Assembly: GCA_013816265.1 (NCBI GenBank)
Contig: JACDES010000013.1
Coordinates: 1 to 40,723, forward strand
DNA length: 40,723 nt
Origin: Parachlamydiaceae bacterium
GTDB taxonomy: Bacteria > Chlamydiota > Chlamydiia > Chlamydiales > Parachlamydiaceae
Direction of reading: 5' to 3'
Shown piece by piece: positions 24,128 through 31,385 of the stretch. Below the pieces are notes generated by a model. That model made no database searches. It saw only the letters and a list, made by a program, of their open reading frames with translations, and was not told the DNA's origin. How positions within the stretch are numbered: position 1 is the first letter of the stretch; every line of letters begins with the position of its first letter. The position numbers were made by a program, and so were the translations under genes.

Positions 24128-24156
24128 TTGATTAAATATGCTAAATTTAGTATACT
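24128..24156 (+). promoter_or_regulatory. Promoter and overlapping operator of the RelE/HigA module
   Basis: TTGATT (24128-24133), a 17-base spacer and TATACT (24151-24156). The palindrome TATG-CTAAATTTAG-TATA (24137-24154, one mismatched pair) overlaps the spacer and -10, as expected for antitoxin autorepression. The toxin start is at 24175. Confidence 0.7.
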
Positions 24157-24174
24157 GTAAATAGAGGTGCATTA

Positions 24175-24537
24175 ATGGTAGATCGTTATTTACATTACAT
24201 TGGGTCCAGTGATAGAGACTTGAAAAAATTACCAGAAGATGTTAAGGGTGTATTTGCCACGGGATTTCGGTTAGCTCTTAAAGGAGAAAAACACCCGAAA
24301 GCAAAGCCGTTTATCATGAATGCTATTACAAATGTTTTTGAAATTGTAGAGAATGATCGTGCCGGAACATATAGAGCTGTATACACGGTCAAGTTTGAAA
24401 AAGCTGTCTATGTGCTTCACGTATTCCAGAAGAAGAGCAAGACAGGTAAACAGACTACTCAACAAGATAAAGATTTAATCAAAAGTCGTTTTAAATGGGC
24501 GGAAAGTGATTATAAAGAAAAATACGGAGGAAAATAA
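24175..24537 (+). CDS. RelE/HigB (Gp49-like) family toxin
   Basis: A 120-residue protein of the phage-derived Gp49-like/HigB group of RelE-fold mRNA interferases. Marks are LKKLPEDVKGVFATGFRLAL, the Lys-rich KGEKHPKAKPF, FEIVENDRAGTYRAVYTVKF, which holds the YR-x-Y core, and YVLHVFQKKSKTGKQT. The toxin precedes its antitoxin, as is usual for higBA systems, and the stop shares a base with the antitoxin ATG (TAATG). The promoter/operator at 24128 supports an intact module. It is expected to cleave mRNA at the ribosome; activity is not demonstrated. Confidence 0.85.
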   Translation: MVDRYLHYIGSSDRDLKKLPEDVKGVFATGFRLALKGEKHPKAKPFIMNAITNVFEIVENDRAGTYRAVYTVKFEKAVYVLHVFQKKSKTGKQTTQQDKDLIKSRFKWAESDYKEKYGGK

Positions 24538-24902
24538 TGGCTAAAAAAAGAGAAGAGAAAGTCGAAGTGAGTACTAGCTCAGGCAACGTATTCGCTGATT
24601 TGGGCTTTGCTAATCCTGTAGAGGCTTTAGCTAAATCAGATTTAGCTATCCTGATCTATGATATTATAAAAAAACGTAAGCTTACTCAAAAGGCAGCTGC
24701 AGAAATTCTAGGGATAGATCAACCTAAAGTTTCTAATATCATTTGCGGTCGCCTTTCTGGATATACATTAGATAGATTAATGAAACATCTGGTAACTCTT
24801 GGTTATGATATTGAAATCACCGCAAAACAACATCACTCTAAAAATATTCCAGCGGGCGTTCATGTTGTTAATGCAAGTAAGCAGCCAAGACTTTCTTTTT
24901 AA
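24537..24902 (+). CDS. HigA-like XRE antitoxin
   Basis: A 121-residue antitoxin. Residues 37-84 form an HTH (IKKRKLTQKAAAEILGIDQ then PKVSNIICGRLSGYTLDRLM) typical of XRE antitoxins paired with Gp49-like toxins. Its start overlaps the toxin stop by one base. The C-terminal tail (90-121) is flexible and probably wraps the toxin. The same family appears in broken form at 23359 and 33213. The likely operator is the palindrome at 24137. Confidence 0.87.
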   Translation: MAKKREEKVEVSTSSGNVFADLGFANPVEALAKSDLAILIYDIIKKRKLTQKAAAEILGIDQPKVSNIICGRLSGYTLDRLMKHLVTLGYDIEITAKQHHSKNIPAGVHVVNASKQPRLSF

Positions 24903-24922
24903 AGCATGCTTAGGAGGTTAAT

Positions 24923-25222
24923 ATGGGTAGATAAAAAAAATATAGAGAACATCTTTTAAAATCACTTCAAAATCCAGAAGAGGCTGCCGCTTATTTAGAT
25001 GCTTGTATGGAAGATGATGATCCGCATGTATTTTTACTCGCGCTCAAAGATGTAGCCGATGCACAAGGTGGTATGAGCAAATTATCGAGAGGTTCTTCTC
25101 TTAATAGGCAGAGCCTTTATCGAACATTTTCAAAGACTGGAAATCCAAAGTTTCTCAGTATTCGTTCTATTCTCTCATCTCATGGTATAGGATTACATAT
25201 AACTACAACGATTCATCAATAA
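24923..25222 (+). pseudogene. Antitoxin (COG3636-like addiction antidote), copy 1, early stop
   Basis: From ATG 24923 (AGGAGG upstream) the frame reads MGR, TAA, then KKYREHLLKSLQNPEEAAAY then LDACMEDDDPHVFLLALKDV and on to an HTH-like end (SLNRQSLYRTFSKTGNPKFL). The in-frame TAA at codon 4 kills the full-length product. An internal ATG at 25007 could still give 71 residues that keep the HTH. The copy follows the HigA gene directly and lacks its own toxin. A near-identical segment lies at 27594. Confidence 0.75.
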
Positions 25223-25280
25223 TACTTATGCTCTGAGATCACCAATAAGTGTTCGAATCATGGATTTGTGATTGATGACA

Positions 25281-25367
25281 AACCTGAGAGCTGGACATTT
25301 GAGAGTAGTTAGAGATTTTTTTTGTACACTATTAAAAGATATAAATGTCCAAATCGCGCCTGTCCCC
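25281..25367. repeat. Divergent copy of the GACAGGCGTGAC inverted-repeat element
   Basis: Left part GAGAGCTGGACATTTGAGAG and right part AAATGTCCAAATCGCGCC then TGTCCCC form imperfect inverted arms around an AT-rich centre. The arm resembles that of the element at 26216-26312. Confidence 0.5.
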
Positions 25368-25386
25368 AATTTGCACTCTTAAGAAA

Positions 25387-25917
25387 TTACGATTTTAATA
25401 AAGTTTCATTTTGTAATTTTTTGGCATCCTTTAATGTTTGAATCCAAATCGGACGAAGCTTCTCAATTTGATTTGGCGATTTTTGGGTTATATACCCAAG
25501 CGTAATTGTACCTTGTGCAACTGAAAAAATCCGAGTCCAGCCGTGAATCCCTCCTTGTTGAGACGGTTTTCCTACTGACCATTCATATAAAATAGAGTCG
25601 GGTAATTTTTCAATAATATCCACATGAACTTCATTATTTGGATATTTCTCTTTTAGTAAAGCAATTAGAGAATCCTTGTTATGAGCACCGCCAGGACTTT
25701 TATTGTAAGTGGCCCCAAAGAATTCAGGAGACTGATTTTCTAATAGAGGATCTGGAAGATAAAACTTTACAACTGTACCCGAAGATTCAGTCTTTGTACT
25801 ATCAAGCTTCCAACCATGTTCAGTTTTTGGTAAATTATATTCAATATTTCCAATTGTATCAGCTGACAGTTGATTCAAAAAGCAGCAAACCGCAATAAAA
25901 AGCATCTTCTTAAACAT
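25387..25917 (-). CDS. Exported hypothetical protein
   Basis: A 176-residue protein with a signal peptide (MFKKMLFIAVCCFLNQLSA) and a good ribosome site (GGAGAGGA). The mature part (TIGNIEYNLPKTEHGWKLDS...) is a small alpha/beta-looking domain ending in a helix (IEKLRPIWIQTLKDAKKLQN). It recalls the 'secreted, lipocalin/PsbP-like' small domains seen in chlamydiae, but I do not recognise a named family. No catalytic motif was seen. It stands alone between repeats. Confidence 0.7.
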   Translation of the reverse strand: MFKKMLFIAVCCFLNQLSADTIGNIEYNLPKTEHGWKLDSTKTESSGTVVKFYLPDPLLENQSPEFFGATYNKSPGGAHNKDSLIALLKEKYPNNEVHVDIIEKLPDSILYEWSVGKPSQQGGIHGWTRIFSVAQGTITLGYITQKSPNQIEKLRPIWIQTLKDAKKLQNETLLKS

Positions 25918-26215
25918 AAATCCTCTCCTACAATATAATAGTTAGCGGCGGTACAAAGGCCCACATTGCAGTATAACGATACGAAGAATAAAAAACCTAA
26001 GTTCTAAATGACATCTCTGCATTATTCATCATTCAACTTTCTATTTTCAACAATGTGGGAACTCTAATCAATGGAGACCGAAGTTGAGGATTTGTAGCCA
26101 GTTTCCCTATCCAAATATTACCATAAACTTGAATACATATGCGCAATTCATTAAGCAGTTTAATGAATTTCTGATTCTGCCAGCTCGTTTCATTTAACGC
26201 CAAACTTTTTCATTA

Positions 26216-26312
26216 GTGACAGGCGTGACATTCGGACATTTGAGAATATTTAAATATTATGCTTATTGGGATATTTGAAAAGAATCAAATGTTCGTAAGT
26301 CACGCCTGACAC
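26216..26312. mobile_element. 97-bp MITE-like inverted-repeat element
   Basis: The left arm GTGACAGGCGTGACATTCGG then ACATTTGA pairs with a right arm whose reverse complement is GTGTCAGGCGTGACTTACGA then ACATTTGA, with four mismatches over 28 bases. The 35-base centre contains CTTATTGGGATATTTGAAAA. A degenerate copy including that centre is at 31101-31176, and partial copies are at 25281 and near 28776. It has no coding capacity. Confidence 0.7.
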
Positions 26313-26327
26313 CAATCACCAATCATT

Positions 26328-26924
26328 TTATCCAACATAACCACAAACCCCTGTACGTGGTGAATTAACAAGGGGCAATAAATAGAGCTCGTCATCATCT
26401 TTTACAACACAGGATTTGCAAAAGCAATCACCTTCAGTACTACTAATCATTTTAGCTTTTTTGCCGCAAGAGGCACATTTGAATTGTGGTTCTTGATTTT
26501 GAACGATTACTCTAATCTCATTACTGGCTTCAGCCTTAATCAATCCAACAACTTCCAACAACAACTCCGTTGTCGAGCCAAAGTCATATTCATGCGTAAA
26601 TTTTAAACTTGTAACTAATATTTCTTCACTTCGAATGGACATAGAAAATTCTTCAAACGGTGAAAATGGATTGGGCTCAAAATCGGATGAATACCTTTTA
26701 TGATCTATTGTAAACTGACTTAAGTGTCCGCAACATTCTAGCCAAATTTCTCTTAAAAAGTGATCTAGGTCTTCAAGCTTGGATTTGAATGGTACAGATA
26801 AATACAACCAATAGATTGGATTTTTATGGGGCCATTGCACTTTTATAAGAAATGCATTGGGAGAATCTTCGATGCCTTGATTGAGGCATTTGTCAATATG
26901 ACTTTTTGCAGCTCTTGTGGACAC
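26328..26924 (-). CDS. pRiA4b ORF-3/IS1096-TnpR-like protein, 5' end probably frameshifted
   Basis: 198 residues from GTG 26924. The central part (LIKVQWPHKNPIYWLYLSVP, then FLREIWLECCGHLSQFTI and FTHEYDFGSTTELLLEVVG) matches the plasmid pRiA4b ORF-3-like fold. A C-terminal zinc ribbon follows (Cys150/153 and Cys169/172). The family usually starts further upstream with Cys-x-x-Cys before VSTRAAKSHI. Here in-frame upstream codons read NKCKEIVSTRAAKSHID but lack a start. An ATG at 26971 with GAGGA upstream opens a different frame (MNEKIVTKG). A one-base slip near 26950 would join them, so the gene is likely damaged at its 5' end. Function unknown; mobile-associated. Confidence 0.7.
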   Translation of the reverse strand: MSTRAAKSHIDKCLNQGIEDSPNAFLIKVQWPHKNPIYWLYLSVPFKSKLEDLDHFLREIWLECCGHLSQFTIDHKRYSSDFEPNPFSPFEEFSMSIRSEEILVTSLKFTHEYDFGSTTELLLEVVGLIKAEASNEIRVIVQNQEPQFKCASCGKKAKMISSTEGDCFCKSCVVKDDDELYLLPLVNSPRTGVCGYVG

Positions 26925-26967
26925 AATTTCTTTGCACTTATTGCGCCCTTAGTCACAATTTTTTCAT

Positions 26968-27234
26968 TCATGATATCCTCATTCTAAAACTATTTGTCCA
27001 GGTTACTTCATTGCTATGTTCTAACAATTTCTCTTCAAATTCAGAAACGCTCATTGGCATCAAAACCCTTTTAAGAGCATATTCTAATTTAAGATCACTT
27101 TTTTTTCTACAAATGAGCATCCCAATTGAGGGATGATCGGTAGGATGTTTTAGCTAATAATCAACAGCTGCTAAATAAAAATTCATTTTCCGGGCATTTT
27201 CCGGCTTAAAGTCTGTACTCTTCAATTCCACTTT
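26968..27234 (-). pseudogene. C-terminal remnant of a DUF1016/YhcG PDDEXK nuclease
   Basis: The minus strand reads VELKSTDFKPENARKMNFYL then AAVDY, TAG (27154-27156), LKHPTDHPSIGMLICRKKSD then LKLEYALKRVLMPMSVSEFE. This is the conserved tail of the YhcG/DUF1016 family, whose PDDEXK core includes the (V/I)ELK strand seen here. The N-terminal half is absent and a stop interrupts the rest. The end overlaps the ATG of the next gene (ATGA), indicating a former operon with the pRiA4b-like gene. Truncation lies about 30 bases from the toxin gene at 27266. Confidence 0.75.
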
Positions 27235-27265
27235 CTAGAAATGTCGCCTATGTTACAATTAATAT

Positions 27266-27592
27266 ATGGAAGATAAGATACACATTGAATACTACGAAAC
27301 AGACAATGGTAAGTGTCCTTACCTAGATTGGGAAGCAGACTTGCCAAGAGAATTGCGAGCTCAAATCAGAAAAAGACTTAATCGCATTCGTCTTGGTAAT
27401 TTTGGAGATTTTGACCACATTGAGGGCAGCTTATACGAGCTGAGAAAGAGAAATCATAGTGGTGCAGGATCTCCTATTTATTATGGAAAAAAGAGAAACA
27501 AAATACTGATTCTTCTATGTACTGGAGACAAACGAAGCCAAAAGAGGGATATCGAAAGGGCTAAAAAATATTGGTTAGAGTTAGGAGGTTAA
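27266..27592 (+). CDS. RelE-fold addiction-module killer protein, probably inactivated
   Basis: 108 residues of the addiction-module killer (HigB-type) family: FDHIEGSLYELRKRNHSGAG, then IYYGKKRNKILILLCTGDKR and DIERAKKYWLEL. In the family the segment after ELR reads like (F/G)-x-G-Y-R-(V/I)-Y-(Y/F), with a key Arg. Here it is GAGSPIYYG, so that Arg appears lost, which would fit an inactive toxin. The broken antitoxin follows after one base, with AGGAGG inside the toxin's 3' end. The gene abuts the truncated nuclease on its 5' side. Confidence 0.75.
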   Translation: MEDKIHIEYYETDNGKCPYLDWEADLPRELRAQIRKRLNRIRLGNFGDFDHIEGSLYELRKRNHSGAGSPIYYGKKRNKILILLCTGDKRSQKRDIERAKKYWLELGG

Positions 27593-27593
27593 T

Positions 27594-27838
27594 ATGGGAA
27601 GAGCAAAAAATATAGGGAACATCTTTTAAAGTCACTTCAAGATCCCGAAGAAGCTGCCGCTTATTTAGATGCTTGTATGGAAGATGATGATCCGCATGTA
27701 TTTTTACTCGCGCTCAAAGATGTAGCCGATGCACAAGGTGGTATGAGCAAACTATCGAGAGGTTCTTCTCTTAATAGGCAGAGCCTTTATCGAACATTTT
27801 CAAATACTGGAAATCCAAAGCTGCTCAGTATTCGCTCT
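27594..27838 (+). pseudogene. Antitoxin (COG3636-like), copy 2, frameshifted and 3'-truncated
   Basis: It starts MGRAK, then a missing A in the A-run throws the frame; restoring it gives KKYREHLLKSLQDPEEAAAY, as in copy 1 at 24923. The DNA is almost identical to copy 1 up to about 27838, where it stops matching inside the HTH region and joins the end of a minus-strand F-box-neighbour ORF. The internal ATG at 27677 keeps an open frame running into unrelated DNA. Confidence 0.75.
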
Positions 27839-28086
27839 GAATATGGATTGCATCTTAAGAAAATCCTGACTACGTCTTTATCATTTTTCAAATCATTACT
27901 AATATTTTCAATTTGGCGGAATTCTTCATTATCATTATTTGGGTATCTAATAGCGTTGAAAATTATTTCTTTATTATTTAATAAAGTATCATCATCAAAT
28001 AATCTGTATATTTTTTCTTGTATTAATTGCATCTTTTCATTTTTATCTAAAGAAGCATTATTTAATATTTTCTCCAATGTTTTCAT
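27787..28086 (-). CDS. Hypothetical helical protein, C-terminus replaced at a rearrangement junction
   Basis: 99 residues (MKTLEKILNNASLDKNEKMQ...), Lys/Glu/Asn-rich and helical, with no family recognised. Its start overlaps the F-box ORF stop by four bases (ATGA). The final residues (after LRCNPYSER) are read from the antisense of the truncated antitoxin copy 2 beyond the junction at about 27838, so its natural C-terminus is missing. It was probably once part of a longer F-box protein or its operon partner. Confidence 0.5.
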   Translation of the reverse strand: MKTLEKILNNASLDKNEKMQLIQEKIYRLFDDDTLLNNKEIIFNAIRYPNNDNEEFRQIENISNDLKNDKDVVRIFLRCNPYSERILSSFGFPVFENVR

Positions 28087-28397
28087 TTCATTAGCATATA
28101 ATGTTCGTTAATATTTAAAGATTTTGCAATATTATTAACTTCGGTTAATAAGAAATTTTTTTCAAGATCTGCTTTGTTTTTTAACTGAGCTTCAAATCGT
28201 TTATTGGTTGCAAGAATATTTTGTAGATCTTCTGAGTGTAACGTATTATCTGAAAAAATTTTACGTAAAATTTGATCGGGAATTTTTGATAAATCACCAG
28301 ATTTTTCTTTAGATTTGCTGCTTGATGAAGCATTACTCTTACTTTCTTCCTTTGGTGGAATAAGCCTTGGTTCTTGAAAAGGTTCCATATGCTCCAT
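28083..28397 (-). CDS. Small F-box-like protein
   Basis: 104 residues from ATG 28397 with AGAGGGGAC upstream. A Ser/Lys-rich N-terminus (SKSNASSSSKSKEKSGD) precedes an F-box-like segment at about 43-85: LSKIPDQILRKIFSDNTLHS then EDLQNILATNKRFEAQLKNK. The 'I-P-x-x-(I/L)-L-x-x-I-F' plus D-L-x-x-(I/L)-x-x-x-x-(K/C)-x-(F/W) order is the F-box pattern. Full F-box effectors are far longer, so this one is probably truncated or split; the overlapping ORF downstream may be the lost continuation after a frameshift. SKP1 binding is inferred. Confidence 0.55.
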   Translation of the reverse strand: MEHMEPFQEPRLIPPKEESKSNASSSSKSKEKSGDLSKIPDQILRKIFSDNTLHSEDLQNILATNKRFEAQLKNKADLEKNFLLTEVNNIAKSLNINEHYMLMK

Positions 28398-28931
28398 AAA
28401 GTCCCCTCTATTTTCGAAAAAAGTATTGCATAAATTCTTTCTACCATTATTATTGATCGTAATTATAATATAATACAATAATTATTTTAAATGTCAGCAT
28501 CTTCCTGAGTTCAAGAAATAATCGCAACACTTTGCGCTGAATATAGACTGATTATTTAGTTAAAATAAGGCGTTATTAATTAGCTTGTTTGATTATTAGT
28601 TATGTGTTATTTCAATAATTTGAACAAAAAAGTTCAGAAAAACGAATGAAGAATCTTTCGATTTGAGTTTTTCCACGTGTGGTCTAAAACTTGAAATTTG
28701 GACCGCGCGAAAGCCCTCTTTCGCTTTCCTTTTTATTTACAGCCTCTTTCTTATTTTAACAGCTTATGACTAGCGTCAGGTGTGACTACGGAAATTTCAG
28801 AATTAATGAAATTGAACAATTTACAGCTTTGACTGGACAAGTTTAATCGTATCTTATAAATTTATTACTACTTATTCATGGCAAGATGATTCTTTCTAAT
28901 TGCAACTTTAGAAATTAAATAGCGGTAATTT
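28398..28931. other. Spacer with GCGAAAG hairpin and a GACAGGCGTGAC half-arm
   Basis: No gene seen. GCGAAAG-CCCT-CTTTCGC (28707-28724) is a member of the hairpin family, followed by TTTCCTTTTT, and could terminate plus-strand transcripts. ACAGCCTCTTTCTTAT (from 28741) matches the sequence after the hairpin at 13360. GCGTCAGGTGTGACTACGGA (from 28776) resembles one arm of the 26216 element. Confidence 0.55.
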
Positions 28932-29258
28932 ATGGTGGAACTAAGTAAAAAGACTAAAAAGGAATTGCGAAAGCTACTCACAACAGCCTATGCAAGGGAA
29001 CTAGACCAACACATTCTTGAATTATCAATGAAATTTGAGGATTGGAAGAATAGAAAAATCGACTGCTGGGATTTAAATGACAACATTCATAAATTCCATG
29101 ATGGCATCTCAAGAAAATTATTTGACGCTTATAATGCTAGAGGTGTTGATGACTTATATATGATTTCTAGAGCATTTGCTTCAAATCTTTTACTGAAAGA
29201 GGAGATTCCCACTGAGGCTATTGAAATTGTCGAGCATTTTGCTAATACTTTGTTTTAA
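28932..29258 (+). CDS. Small helical hypothetical protein
   Basis: 108 residues, predicted mostly helical: KKTKKELRKLLTTAYARELD, then LELSMKFEDWKNRKIDCWDL, IHKFHDGISRKLFDAYNA and EIPTEAIEIVEHFANTLF. I recall similar uncharacterised small proteins scattered in many bacteria, with the same W-(K)-x-(G/R)-x-I...L-x-(D)-x-I-H-x-F-H order, but cannot name a family. The ribosome site is weak. No partner gene is adjacent and the context is mobile debris, so a role with mobile DNA is only a guess. Confidence 0.6.
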   Translation: MVELSKKTKKELRKLLTTAYARELDQHILELSMKFEDWKNRKIDCWDLNDNIHKFHDGISRKLFDAYNARGVDDLYMISRAFASNLLLKEEIPTEAIEIVEHFANTLF

Positions 29259-29550
29259 CAATATATGTATAATGGGATTAAATAAAACAAGGGATTATAA
29301 ATCACTTGTATTTGAATTAATTTATCTCCATAGCTCAAAAATTAATTGCTAATTTTGCTAAAAGTTACCCAAATTTTACGCAATTGAAGGAAAGATTGCG
29401 TTATTTTGAGAAAGATTGAATTTGAATTAATATTGAAGATAAAGGCTGTTATATACGCTGGTTTGTTGTAGTCAAGGGCGTAAAATTTGCGTAATTGATC
29501 GAAAACAGATCTGTTTCGATAAGCTTGGGTTTTATGTTGTGGATAAAGTG

Positions 29551-29601
29551 TGGGGGCGGTTGGACTCGAGCCAACGGAGACGTGAGTCGAGGGATTTACA
29601 G
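29551..29601 (-). pseudogene. 3' fragment of tRNA-Tyr, candidate attachment site
   Basis: 51 bases match the 3' part of the intact tRNA-Tyr (36315-36365) with one mismatch, in the same orientation. It includes the anticodon GTA, variable arm, T-arm and 3' acceptor strand. The 5' half (D-arm, 5' acceptor) is absent, so no tRNA can fold. The mismatch changes the first T-loop base. Direct tRNA-end duplications are the usual footprints of tyrosine-recombinase integration. Confidence 0.8.
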
Positions 29602-29783
29602 CCCGTTCACTTTCCACACACTGGCATAAACTAGAATAAATAGGCGCGACACAATCAATGGTTTAAAAGACTTTTGATTTTGCTGACTTGCACCATTTTA
29701 TATCAGTTTTTTCCAGTCTAATGTGTAAAATTTGCGTAACGAAGCAATAATGAGACTAGGCAGCAAGAGAACTATTTTCGAAC

Positions 29784-30977
29784 TCATTTCTTTATCTTAG
29801 TTTCTAGGCTTTTTTCTAACTTACAAGCATATTTTAGGTTTATCAAAGACAAACCACCTATAAAAATGAAACATATGGCTAGCGAGAGTGCCGTTTCGTC
29901 TGAAATCAAGGAAAAAATAAAACTCCCTAAAGCTCCAACTAAAAATTGGATAGTAGTCAATAAAGCTGATGCAGCCCCAAAATTACTATGAACAAGACTG
30001 AGCGATTTAGAAGCTGCATTTGCTACGCAAAGAGGCATACACGTAAAAAAGATCAAGGAAGGAAATAATAGTGACCAAGTTGTTAAAATGTCCGCTATAT
30101 GAAAAAACATTAACAAACATCCAGCTAAAACAATAAGACTTGCTCCCAAGTATAAGATTTGAGTTACCAAAAAATGATGGACAAGTTTCAAATTAATATA
30201 ACCTGTAACTAAGATCGTTCCTCCAACATAGAGAGCAAGAGACCCATATGCAACAGGAGACAATCCAATAATTTCTTGAAATAAAAAAGGACTAACCGTC
30301 AAATATGCAAAAAAACCTAATGAAGGAAGGACAAAATTTACACCAAAAATAAGGAATAGACGATTCTTTAAATGAGAGCGATATTTAGAGAAAATTTGAG
30401 AGACTTTTTCATTACTTGGATTCTTCAAGCTCTCAGGTGTGAAGGCTACGCAAATTAATATAAGTATCATATAACAAATAAGAAATATGAAAACAGCTTG
30501 CCATTGAAAGTTTTGTTGAAGTACTCCACCAATAGTTGGAGCTATTGACAGGATGAGAGGCATAAGCATTGTCATAAAAGACATTTGTTTTGCTAAAGCT
30601 TTTCCAGTAAACAAGTCCGAAACTGCCGCTCGAGAAGATATGAGCACAGCTCCCATGCCAATGCCTTGCAAGAAGCGAGAGATTATTAGCCAGATAATAT
30701 TTTGAGCAAAGAGACATCCGAAAGTAGCTAGAGTACCTATAGCAACTCCCACTAAAAGAATTTTTTTACGTCCTATGTGATCAGATAATGGTCCAAAGAC
30801 AAGCGGGGCTAAAGAAAAACTTAACAGGTAAGAAAATAATGTCATCTGTACTTCATTGTCGCTCGCATGAAAATATATAGAGAGTGCTGGAAGCGAAGGT
30901 AAATAAATATCTGTCGCGACATATCCGAGAGATATCAAGAGTAAAAGATATGTTGTTATATAAAATTTTGAATTCAC
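29784..30977 (-). CDS. Bcr/CflA-type MFS drug exporter
   Basis: A 397-residue inner-membrane protein with 12 hydrophobic segments. The N-terminal pattern YLLLLISLGYVATDIYLPSL then PALSIYFHAS is that of the Bcr/CflA/chloramphenicol subfamily, followed by motif A (GPLSDHIGRKKILLVG) and motif C-like SFMTMLMPLILSIAPTIGGV. Such proton antiporters expel chloramphenicol, bicyclomycin or small metabolites; the substrate here is unknown. It begins at GTG 30977 with a weak ribosome site, so expression may be low. It is the first cargo gene inside the candidate tRNA-Tyr island. Confidence 0.9.
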   Translation of the reverse strand: MNSKFYITTYLLLLISLGYVATDIYLPSLPALSIYFHASDNEVQMTLFSYLLSFSLAPLVFGPLSDHIGRKKILLVGVAIGTLATFGCLFAQNIIWLIISRFLQGIGMGAVLISSRAAVSDLFTGKALAKQMSFMTMLMPLILSIAPTIGGVLQQNFQWQAVFIFLICYMILILICVAFTPESLKNPSNEKVSQIFSKYRSHLKNRLFLIFGVNFVLPSLGFFAYLTVSPFLFQEIIGLSPVAYGSLALYVGGTILVTGYINLKLVHHFLVTQILYLGASLIVLAGCLLMFFHIADILTTWSLLFPSLIFFTCMPLCVANAASKSLSLVHSNFGAASALLTTIQFLVGALGSFIFSLISDETALSLAICFIFIGGLSLINLKYACKLEKSLETKIKK

Positions 30978-31100
30978 AGCGATAGCCAGCTATTTTGTTA
31001 CAGAGCTTTGTAAAAAGTTTAGCACAGGAAGGAATTTGATTCTCTTAATATAAATCCAGATGAAAAAAAGACATCTCTTTCTCAGTAGGATTTTGGGATT

Positions 31101-31176
31101 GGTGCAAGGCTTGACTTTCGGATACTTGAGAATTTTAAAAGATTTTTCTTATGGGATATTTATAGATACCGATTCT
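31101..31176 (+). repeat. Degenerate copy of the MITE-like element
   Basis: GGTGCAAGGCTTGACTTTCG then GATACTTGAGAAT, with a centre CTTATGGGATATTTATAG, matches the left arm and centre of the 26216-26312 element. The right arm is eroded. It lies in the 408-base gap 30978-31385, where nothing else is recognised. Confidence 0.55.
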
Positions 31177-31385
31177 CAAAGAAAATTCTTAATTAAATAG
31201 GTATTATACCTGCTATATAACTACTACTTGAATAAATTATAATACCCATCAGTTTTCACCAAAGATTCATTTTAAAAAAAATTCCTAGGCCATCAACTTC
31301 CTACACATCATTGGAAAATAACCGACTATCGATTGAACAAGAACATGAAAATGTTTGTTTTGTTTGAACCCAGATAAAATTACAG

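Noticed and set aside
29342..29617. A 91-codon minus-strand ORF
   Set aside because: Its N-terminal part is the tRNA-Tyr fragment read as protein; the rest is AT-rich without a ribosome site.
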